From contig JASJBG010000056.1 in NCBI GenBank assembly GCA_030066625.1, positions 1 through 32,054 of the forward strand: a DNA stretch of 32,054 bases. The letters are read 5' to 3'. The notes below the pieces were generated by a model. It did no database searches. It had not been told where the DNA came from and worked only from the letters and a program-made list of their open reading frames with translations. Positions 23,061 through 30,016 of the stretch are shown piece after piece. Both the position numbers and the translations under genes were made by a program. The stretch comes from Woeseiaceae bacterium (GTDB lineage: Bacteria; Pseudomonadota; Gammaproteobacteria; Steroidobacterales; Woeseiaceae). Every line of letters begins with the position of its first letter. Positions within the stretch are counted from its first letter, which is position 1.

Positions 23061-24038
23061 ATGAAAGCACCTGTCCGTGTCACGATCACCGGCGCCGCCG
23101 GCCAGATCGGCTACCAACTCGCGTTTCGAATCGCATCGGGGCAAATGCTCGGCGCCGACCAGCCTGTCATCCTGCAGCTTCTCGAAATTCCGCCAGCGCT
23201 GCCGGCCCTGAATGGCGTCGTGATGGAACTCGACGATTGCGCCTTTGCAACGTTGGCGGGTGTCGTCGCCACCGACGACCCGAACGTTGCATTCAAGGAC
23301 TCCGACTACGCGCTGCTCGTCGGCGCCCGGCCGCGCGGCCCGGGTATGGAGCGCAAGGATCTTCTCGAGGCCAACGCTGCGATCTTCTCGGTGCAGGGTA
23401 AGGCCATCAATGACCATGCGAGCCGCGACATTCGCGTGCTGGTGGTTGGCAACCCGGCGAACACGAATGCCCTGATTACGGCGAGCAATGCTCCGAACAT
23501 CGACCCGGGAAATTTCACGGCCATGACGCGGCTCGATCACAATCGCGCGCTGGCCCAGCTGGCTACCAAGACCGACTGCCACGTGACCGATATTCGCCAG
23601 ATGACCATCTGGGGAAATCACTCGGCCACGCAGTACCCCGACATCAACCACGCCACGGTTCGCGGCGAGTCCGCCACCGGCCTCGTCGACCGGGGCTGGC
23701 TCGGCGACGAGTTTATTCCGGTCGTACAACAACGCGGCGCGGCAATCATCAAGGCACGCGGCGCATCATCCGCGGCCTCGGCAGCGTCGGCGGCGATCGA
23801 TCACATGCACGACTGGGCGCTGGGCACCCCTGACGACGACTGGGTCAGCATGGCCATCCCCTCGGACGGCAGCTACGGCATTGAACCGGGCATCGTCTAC
23901 TCGTACCCGGTGCGATGCAGCGGCGGCAGCTACGAGATCGTTCAGGGCCTCGACATCGACGACTTCAGTCGCGAGCGCATGGACGCGACCGAGGCCGAGC
24001 TTCGCGAGGAACGTGCGGCCATCGAGTCTTTGCTGTAA
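23061..24038 (+). CDS. mdh: Malate dehydrogenase
   Basis: A 325-residue protein of the LDH/MDH superfamily (the group with about 325 residues, NAD-dependent). It interconverts malate and oxaloacetate in the TCA cycle. The NAD-binding motif is [16 protein letters not shown] (6-21); the [16 protein letters not shown] loop carries substrate-binding arginines; [26 protein letters not shown] and the catalytic-His block [12 protein letters not shown] follow. A TAGAAT lies at 23001-23006 as a possible -10, without a good -35. The SD is weak. It is a monocistronic-looking gene. Confidence 0.95.
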   Translation: MKAPVRVTITGAAGQIGYQLAFRIASGQMLGADQPVILQLLEIPPALPALNGVVMELDDCAFATLAGVVATDDPNVAFKDSDYALLVGARPRGPGMERKDLLEANAAIFSVQGKAINDHASRDIRVLVVGNPANTNALITASNAPNIDPGNFTAMTRLDHNRALAQLATKTDCHVTDIRQMTIWGNHSATQYPDINHATVRGESATGLVDRGWLGDEFIPVVQQRGAAIIKARGASSAASAASAAIDHMHDWALGTPDDDWVSMAIPSDGSYGIEPGIVYSYPVRCSGGSYEIVQGLDIDDFSRERMDATEAELREERAAIESLL

Positions 24039-24076
24039 CCGTTTACGCCCCGCGAACGCCAAAACGGATTACGTGA

Positions 24077-24150
24077 AACCCTTGATAGCGCGTCCCGCGC
24101 TGCAGTGATAGGGTTGATTTCGAGTGGTGGCCCCGGTCTGCGGGACCACC
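24077..24150 (+). repeat. Two consecutive hairpins in the mdh-fadE gap
   Basis: The first is a nested inverted repeat: AACCCT (24077-24082) with AGGGTT (24110-24115), enclosing AGCGC (24087-24091) with GCGCT (24097-24101). The second pairs GGTGGCCCCG (24126-24135) with CGGGACCACC (24141-24150) at 9 of 10 positions. Neither is followed by a T-run. They may shape the fadE leader or the mdh 3' end, or hold an operator. Confidence 0.35.
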
Positions 24151-24175
24151 CTGTTCGCTATCAGGGGTACCCGAT

Positions 24176-26761
24176 TTGTCCAGTTTTGCTGCATCTCTTT
24201 TCTGGTTGCTGCTGTTTGCAGGCGGCGCACTGTTTCTCGCCTACCAGCGCATTGACCTTCGCACCTCGACGATCGCCGCCGGCGCGGCACTGGTCGCCTA
24301 CACGATCTTTGGCGGCTGGTCCTGGTGGTGGCTGCTGATCCTGTATGCGCTGTATGCGCCGCTCGTCGTATTGAACATGGACGAGATTCGTCGCGAGAAG
24401 CTCACGAAGCCCGCGCTCGACGTCTACCGCACGATGCTGCCGTCCATGTCCGACACGGAGCGCGAGGCGCTCGAGGCCGGCAATGTCTGGTGGGACGGCG
24501 AGCTGTTCTCGGGCATGCCGAACTGGGAGCGGCTGATGTCCTACCCGGCGCCGGAACTGTCGGCCGAGGAGCAGGCGTTCGTCGACGGGCCCTGCGAAGA
24601 ACTCTGCCGCATGATCGACGAGTGGGAGGTCAACCACGAACTCGCGGACATGCCCAAGCACGTCTGGGGCTACATGATCGAGCACAAGTTCTTCGCGATG
24701 ATCATCCCGAAGGAATACGGCGGCCTCGAGTTCTCGGCGTACGCCAACGCCGTTGTCATCCAGAAGCTCGCCAGCCGCAGTGCAACGGCCTCGTCGACGG
24801 TCGGCGTGCCCAACTCGCTCGGCCCGGCCGAGCTGTTGCTGCACTACGGCACTGACGAACAGAAGCAACGGTATCTGCCCGGTCTCGCGGACGGCACCGA
24901 GATCCCTTGCTTCGCGCTGACCTCGCCGCAGGCAGGCTCCGATGCCGCATCGTTGATCGACTCCGGCGTCGTCTGCAAAGGTCATTGGCAGGGCGAGGAG
25001 ATCGTCGGTATTCGCCTCAACTGGAACAAGCGCTACATCACGCTCGCGCCCGTGGCGACGGTACTCGGACTCGCCTTCAAGCTCTATGACCCCGATCACC
25101 TGATCGGTGACGAGGACGAATACGGCATTACCGCCGCGCTGGTTCCGACCGATACGGACGGCGTCACGATCGGCCGCCGCCACTATCCGCTCACGGTTGC
25201 GTTCCAGAACGGTCCTACTTCGGGCAAAGACGTTTTCGTCCCGCTCGACTACATCATTGGCGGCCAGGAGATGGCGGGCAAAGGCTGGAAGATGCTGGTC
25301 GAATTGCTGTCGGTCGGCCGCGCCATCACGCTGCCATCGAGTGCGGCCGGCGGCGGCCAGGCGGCAGCGTACGCGACCGGTGCGTACGCGCGGATTCGCA
25401 AGCAGTTCAACACTCCGATCTCCAACTTCGAGGGCGTCGGCGAAGCACTCACGCGCATCGCCGGGCACACGTACATTATGAATGCCGCCGTTGCGGTAAC
25501 GGCTGGCGCCATCGACCAGGGCGAGAAGCCTGCCGTACCGTCGGCGATACTCAAGTACCACTGCACCGAGCTGGGTCGCAAAGTCGGTAATGACGCCATG
25601 GACGTGCATGGCGGCAAAGCCATCATGATGGGCCCGAACAACTACCTGGGCCGCGGCTACATGGCCGCACCGATTGCAATCACGGTGGAAGGCGCCAACA
25701 TCCTGACGCGCAGCCTGATCATCTACGGTCAAGGCGCCGTTCGTTGCCATCCGTTCGTGCTGCGCGAACTGCAGGCGGCGGGTGACGAAGATCGCGATCG
25801 CGGTTTGCTGGCGTTCGACGACGCGCTGTTCGGCCACGTCGGTTACGCAATCAGCAATCTTGCCCGCTCGTTCATACTGGCATTGACGCACGCGAAGTTC
25901 AGCAAGGTGCCGCTCAACACACCGACGCGGCGCTACTACCAGAACATCAATCGCTACAGTGCTGCATTCGCACTCGCGTCCGACTTCGCGATGCTCACGC
26001 TGGGCGGCGGTCTCAAGAAGCGCGAGCTGCTGTCGGCGCGTCTTGGCGACGTACTGAGCTCCATCTACCTCGCGTCCTGCGTACTCAAGCACTTCGAGGA
26101 TCAGGGCCGTCGCGCGACGGATCTGCCGCTCGTTGAGTGGTCGGTACGAACCCTGATGTACCAGGCCCAGGAAGCGCTGCATGCCTTCCTGCGCAACCTG
26201 CCGAACCGCTGGGTCGCGACGCTGCTCCGGATCTTCATCTTCCCGCGCGGCCGCACGTATTCCGCGCCGGCCGACGAAATCGGTACCAAGGTTGTCGGGC
26301 TGATTACGCGCTCGGGCGAAGCCCGCGAGCGACTTGCCGAGCATGCCTACACGACGAACGAGCCGGGCAACCCGGTCGGACTCCTGCAGGAAGCCCTGGA
26401 ACTCGCGGAACGGAACGCGCCGCTCGAGAAACGATTGCGCCAGGCGCAGAAAGAGGGCCTTCTGCGCACCGAGTATCTCGGGCTGCAAATTGACGAAGCC
26501 GAACAGGCCGAGGTCGTTACGGCCGAGGAAGCCGCGTCGCTGCGCGATTATCATGACAAGGTTGTGGCGCTGCTCGACGTGGATGACTTCGGACCGGGTG
26601 AACTCGGCCGGCAGTCGGCTGCACCGGTCGAGGCCGCGCCGCCGCGCAAAGCCGCCAAGCGTAAAACGGCGCCACGCACCAAGACCGCAAGCAAGAAGAC
26701 GGCCAAGAAAAAGAAAACGGCCGCCAAGAAGAAAAAGACGGCGGCAAAGAAGACCGAATAA
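24176..26761 (+). CDS. fadE: Acyl-CoA dehydrogenase FadE with lysine/alanine-rich C-terminal tail
   Basis: An 861-residue protein from TTG at 24176 (AGGGG upstream); the start is set by the two N-terminal membrane spans FadE proteins share. It catalyses the first step of fatty acid beta-oxidation at the inner membrane. Blocks seen: VWWDGELFSGMPNW, KEYGGLEFSAYANAVV, FALTSPQAGSDA, WNKRYITLAPVATVLGLAFK, FQNGPTSGKDVFVPLDYIIG, ITVEGANILTRSLIIYGQGA, and the DUF1974-type C-terminal domain with LPLVEWSVRT and NPVGLLQEALE. The core ends near residue 812 (LLDVDDFGPGEL). A basic tail of about 38 residues made of AAKKKKTAAKK-type repeats follows, which the E. coli protein (about 814) lacks. Confidence 0.94.
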   Translation: MSSFAASLFWLLLFAGGALFLAYQRIDLRTSTIAAGAALVAYTIFGGWSWWWLLILYALYAPLVVLNMDEIRREKLTKPALDVYRTMLPSMSDTEREALEAGNVWWDGELFSGMPNWERLMSYPAPELSAEEQAFVDGPCEELCRMIDEWEVNHELADMPKHVWGYMIEHKFFAMIIPKEYGGLEFSAYANAVVIQKLASRSATASSTVGVPNSLGPAELLLHYGTDEQKQRYLPGLADGTEIPCFALTSPQAGSDAASLIDSGVVCKGHWQGEEIVGIRLNWNKRYITLAPVATVLGLAFKLYDPDHLIGDEDEYGITAALVPTDTDGVTIGRRHYPLTVAFQNGPTSGKDVFVPLDYIIGGQEMAGKGWKMLVELLSVGRAITLPSSAAGGGQAAAYATGAYARIRKQFNTPISNFEGVGEALTRIAGHTYIMNAAVAVTAGAIDQGEKPAVPSAILKYHCTELGRKVGNDAMDVHGGKAIMMGPNNYLGRGYMAAPIAITVEGANILTRSLIIYGQGAVRCHPFVLRELQAAGDEDRDRGLLAFDDALFGHVGYAISNLARSFILALTHAKFSKVPLNTPTRRYYQNINRYSAAFALASDFAMLTLGGGLKKRELLSARLGDVLSSIYLASCVLKHFEDQGRRATDLPLVEWSVRTLMYQAQEALHAFLRNLPNRWVATLLRIFIFPRGRTYSAPADEIGTKVVGLITRSGEARERLAEHAYTTNEPGNPVGLLQEALELAERNAPLEKRLRQAQKEGLLRTEYLGLQIDEAEQAEVVTAEEAASLRDYHDKVVALLDVDDFGPGELGRQSAAPVEAAPPRKAAKRKTAPRTKTASKKTAKKKKTAAKKKKTAAKKTE

Positions 26762-26770
26762 AGCGATTGT

Positions 26771-27847
26771 ATGGCCGAAGATGGAGCACCTGCCGAGCAC
26801 TGCCTGAACTGCGGTGCGATGCTCGCCGGTCAGTACTGTGGCCAGTGCGGGCAGCGGGCGTCGAGTCGGCTGATATCGCTCTGGGAGCTGGTTCGTGACG
26901 CCTTCGGTGACTTGTTCGAACTGGACTCGCGGCTGTGGCGTACCCTGCGCCCGCTGCTCCTCCGCCCTGGCCTCCTGACCCGGGACTACCTCGAGGGTCG
27001 ACGCGCCCGCTACATGCCGCCGTTTCGCATGTACCTGGTGCTGAGCCTGATCTTCTTCGTCGTGGCGTTCTTCAATCCGCGCGAGGAACTCGCGATCTTC
27101 TACGAACCGGAACCGGAGCCGACGGCCGAAGAGCTGGATGCCGAGGAACAGGAGAAGCTCCGCGAACAGATGGAAGCCCGCGACGAGGCGAACGAGGTCC
27201 TGCAGCGACTCGCCGAAGAAGGTGTGCTCGACGAGGAGATCCTCGATCCTGACTCACCGAGCGGCGTTGCTACCGACGCCGACGAAAACGACGAATTCAA
27301 CGTCACCGTCAACGGCAACGACATGTTCGGTGACTGCGATCCGGGTGAGTTCGACCTGGACGCGCCAGAGTGGTTCGAGCGCCGCATGACGCCCGAGCGA
27401 ATGCAGCAGACCTGTGAGCGCCTGAACGCCGTCGGGCCGGGCGGCTTCGGCAGGGCGGTGCTGGACAACGTCCCGGCGGCCCTCATCATCCTGCTGCCGC
27501 TCATGGCGCTCGTTCTCAAGCTGCTGTACCCCTTATCGCGCCGTTATTATGTCGAGCACCTGCTGTTCTTCGTTCACTTTCACGCTTTCTTCTTCCTGCT
27601 GCTGATCCTGCAGATTCTCTGGGCCCGCCTCGTAGCGATGACACCGCTCGCCGAGGTGTTCGCGGTGCTGCCGATCATCGCAACGTCTTTCTATATTCCG
27701 GTCTACCTGTACAAGTCGATGCGGCGAGTCTACGGGCAGGATGGAATCCTTACCTTCATCAAGTTCTTTTTCCTGTCCATCGCCTACTTGATCGGCTTCT
27801 CGGCGGTCATGCTGGGCGCGCTTTTGCTGGCAATTTTCTCCGTCTGA
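26771..27847 (+). CDS. DUF3667-type membrane protein with N-terminal zinc ribbon
   Basis: A 358-residue protein. A zinc ribbon with Cys11, Cys14, Cys23 and Cys26 (CLNCGAMLAGQYCGQCGQR) is followed by the family block LWELVRDAFGDLFELDSRLW, then RTLRPLLLRPGLLTRDYLEG and RRARYMPPFRMYLVLSLIFF. The long acidic middle (about 105-225) is coiled coil in part (EELDAEEQEKLREQMEARDE). Three or four more membrane spans lie at about 235-355. The function of the family is unknown. It starts 9 bases after fadE and is probably co-transcribed. Confidence 0.85.
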   Translation: MAEDGAPAEHCLNCGAMLAGQYCGQCGQRASSRLISLWELVRDAFGDLFELDSRLWRTLRPLLLRPGLLTRDYLEGRRARYMPPFRMYLVLSLIFFVVAFFNPREELAIFYEPEPEPTAEELDAEEQEKLREQMEARDEANEVLQRLAEEGVLDEEILDPDSPSGVATDADENDEFNVTVNGNDMFGDCDPGEFDLDAPEWFERRMTPERMQQTCERLNAVGPGGFGRAVLDNVPAALIILLPLMALVLKLLYPLSRRYYVEHLLFFVHFHAFFFLLLILQILWARLVAMTPLAEVFAVLPIIATSFYIPVYLYKSMRRVYGQDGILTFIKFFFLSIAYLIGFSAVMLGALLLAIFSV

Positions 27848-27912
27848 CCGGTCCGGGCCTGGACGAGGGCTTGAAACGACGCCGGGCGCGCAGATGTAGA
27901 TGAGAATAAGAG

Positions 27913-27941
27913 TTGAGCGGTGCTCGCCGGGGCTCTAAAAT
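27913..27941 (+). promoter_or_regulatory. Sigma-70 promoter of the HMG-CoA synthase gene
   Basis: TTGAGC (27913-27918) and TAAAAT (27936-27941) are separated by exactly 17 bases and lie 24 bases before the ATG at 27966. The -35 matches 4 of 6 and the -10 matches 5 of 6. The position gives a short leader of about 18 bases. Confidence 0.6.
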
Positions 27942-27965
27942 TCCCGGGCTAAAAGTGACCCTCCG

Positions 27966-29447
27966 ATGAAACCCGCAGCGCAAAAAACGATTGGAATCAG
28001 CGGCCTCGCCGCCTATATGCCGCCCTACCGGGTGTGGCTGGAGGACTGGTGTGACTGGACCGGCAATCACTGGCCCAAGATCCGCGAGGTCGTTGGCCGG
28101 AGTTTTCGCGTGCGCGGGCCCGATCAGAGCGTCTACACGATGGCTGCGAACGCGGTCATTCGGCTCATCGACCAGTACGATGTCGACCCGTCACGGGTGA
28201 AATTTTTAGGGCTCGGAACCGAGTCGAGCACGGACAACTCGGCCGGCGCGATCATCGTCAAGGGCATGGTCGACCGGGCACTGGAGATGCGCGGCAAACC
28301 GCCGATCGCCCGCAGCTGCGAAGTCCCGGAGTTCAAGCACGCCTGCCTTGGCGGCGTTTACGGCATGAAAGGTGCGATCCGCCACCTCGCACTCGACGGC
28401 GCCGGCGGCCAGGCAATTGTGGTCTGCGCGGACATCGCCGAATACGCGCGCGGCTCGAGCGGCGAACCGACGCAGGGCGCGGGTGCCGTCGCCATGCTGC
28501 TCGAGGAAGACCCGAAACTCGCGGTCGTGGACCTGGTCGGCTCGGGCTCGGCCTCGGACTACCGTCTCATGGACTTCCGCAAGCCGATGTCCCGGTTCTG
28601 CGGCCAGGATCGCTCCGAAACTCACCAGGTGCAGGACTTCCCGGTATTCAACGGCAAGTACTCGACCACCTGCTACATCGACGAGACGCTGAATGCGCTC
28701 AACGACATGTACGTGAAGCGCGAACTGAACGCGATCGACTACCTGCGCTCGTTGAAGACCGTTTTCATGCACCGCCCGTACCGGCGCATGCCGGAAACCG
28801 GCTGGGCCGTCTCCTACCTGTTTGCGCTCGCCGACGGCGACGCCGAGGACCGCGCGGAGCTGGCCTCTTATTGCTACGAAGCGGGCGTCGATCCCGAGGC
28901 TGTCGTTCATGAGATGGGCGGCAATCCGGATGTGGCGACGCTGGCGCATCCCGAGGGCATGCACATGGAGGCGTATCCACTCACGATGGCCGTGCTGCGC
29001 GCATTCCGCGCCTCTCGCCACTATCGCCGCGAGATTCTCGACAAGCTCGCAACGGGCTCGGACACGATGCTCGATCTCGGCAACCTCTATACGGCAGCGC
29101 TGCCCGCCTGGCTCGCGGCCGGCTTCGAACAGGCGCTCGACGAGAACTCACTCGAGGTCGGCGAAGAGGTCCTGACGCTCGGCTACGGCAGCGGCGACGC
29201 GGCCGAGGTGATTCCGTTCTACATGGCGGAAGGCTGGCGCAAGGCAACCGAGGCTATCGGGTTTGCTGACGCGATGGAGTTTACGATCGACCTGAGCGTC
29301 GAGCAGTACGTGGCATTGCACGACGGCAAACGTGTCAACGGCCTCGACTACGTGCCGCGAAATGAATTCGTCATCGACCGTGTCGGCTCGAGCGACGAAC
29401 GACACTTCGCCGATTTGGGTATCGAGTACTACCGCTACGTCGGCTAG
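27966..29447 (+). CDS. Hydroxymethylglutaryl-CoA synthase
   Basis: A 493-residue thiolase-fold protein of the HMG-CoA synthase family, which joins acetyl-CoA and acetoacetyl-CoA to give HMG-CoA. The catalytic triad is visible: Glu86 in LGLGTESSTDNSAG, nucleophile Cys127 in EFKHACLGGVYGMKGAI, and His269 in TVFMHRPYRRMPETGWA. It is about 100 residues longer than most bacterial HMGS (about 390), with extra sequence in the C-terminal half. Genomic context (HMG-CoA reductase, mevalonate kinase, IPP isomerase next door) supports the mevalonate pathway over a polyketide HCS role. The stop codon shares CTAG with the converging idi gene. Confidence 0.9.
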   Translation: MKPAAQKTIGISGLAAYMPPYRVWLEDWCDWTGNHWPKIREVVGRSFRVRGPDQSVYTMAANAVIRLIDQYDVDPSRVKFLGLGTESSTDNSAGAIIVKGMVDRALEMRGKPPIARSCEVPEFKHACLGGVYGMKGAIRHLALDGAGGQAIVVCADIAEYARGSSGEPTQGAGAVAMLLEEDPKLAVVDLVGSGSASDYRLMDFRKPMSRFCGQDRSETHQVQDFPVFNGKYSTTCYIDETLNALNDMYVKRELNAIDYLRSLKTVFMHRPYRRMPETGWAVSYLFALADGDAEDRAELASYCYEAGVDPEAVVHEMGGNPDVATLAHPEGMHMEAYPLTMAVLRAFRASRHYRREILDKLATGSDTMLDLGNLYTAALPAWLAAGFEQALDENSLEVGEEVLTLGYGSGDAAEVIPFYMAEGWRKATEAIGFADAMEFTIDLSVEQYVALHDGKRVNGLDYVPRNEFVIDRVGSSDERHFADLGIEYYRYVG

Positions 29448-30016
29448 CCCGTGTAACGGGCCAGCGTCGCGGCATGCTCCCCGCGGAGCGTTTCCCACTC
29501 CATCTTGAACCACGGCGTGAAGCTGTCGGGGTTGGCGCTGAATTCGCGCTCGAGGTCGGCAACCGACACGAAGCGAAGGGCTGCGATTTCGCTTTCATTG
29601 GCGACCGGCATCTCCTGAAGCCGGCCCAGGTATACGTGGCAGAGTTCGTTTTCAGCCCCGGCCTCGCCGAAGTCTGCCTGGTAGCTGAACTTGTAGACGT
29701 ACTTAAGCTCGGTGGCGACGTTCAGCTCATCGTCGAGTCGCCGGGCTGTGGCGATCGACATCGATTCGCCGCGTCGCGGGTGGCTGCAGCAGCTGTTCGA
29801 CCAGTACCCTGGCCAGAGTCGCTTGGAGTTGCTGCGCTGTTGCAGTAACAGCTCGCCGGAGGGGTCGAACAGGAACACCGAGAACGCACGATGCAGGATG
29901 CCATGTCCGTCATGGCACTCCGCCTTGGAGCCGTAGCCCGTCTCGTTGTCGTCCGCATCGACGAGAATCAGTTGCTCCGCCTCGGAGGAGACGACGCGGT
30001 TCCTGTCGTCCGTCAC
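29444..30016 (-). CDS. idi: Isopentenyl-diphosphate delta-isomerase, type 1 (Nudix)
   Basis: A 190-residue Nudix-fold enzyme that interconverts isopentenyl and dimethylallyl diphosphate. The catalytic Cys lies in WSNSCCSHP (Cys77 by position) and the catalytic acids in AENELCHVYLG (Glu122/Glu124); ILHRAFSVFLFD and LLLQQRSNSKRLWPGYW are further family blocks. The length fits type 1 Idi (about 180). The start is GTG at 30016, which overlaps the stop of the HMGR-MVK gene by 4 bases (GTGA); GGAGG lies eight bases upstream. The two are translationally coupled. Confidence 0.94.
   Translation of the reverse strand: MTDDRNRVVSSEAEQLILVDADDNETGYGSKAECHDGHGILHRAFSVFLFDPSGELLLQQRSNSKRLWPGYWSNSCCSHPRRGESMSIATARRLDDELNVATELKYVYKFSYQADFGEAGAENELCHVYLGRLQEMPVANESEIAALRFVSVADLEREFSANPDSFTPWFKMEWETLRGEHAATLARYTG

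Noticed and set aside
21595-23070. 491-codon minus-strand frame across the sigma and anti-sigma genes
   Set aside because: It is rich in Arg and Pro with no domain. The plus strand has a clear ECF sigma factor and a coupled partner.
24161-26800. Long 879-codon minus-strand frame opposite fadE
   Set aside because: The plus strand matches FadE over its entire length. The opposite frame is Arg/Val-rich with no recognisable domain, a typical high-GC antisense frame.
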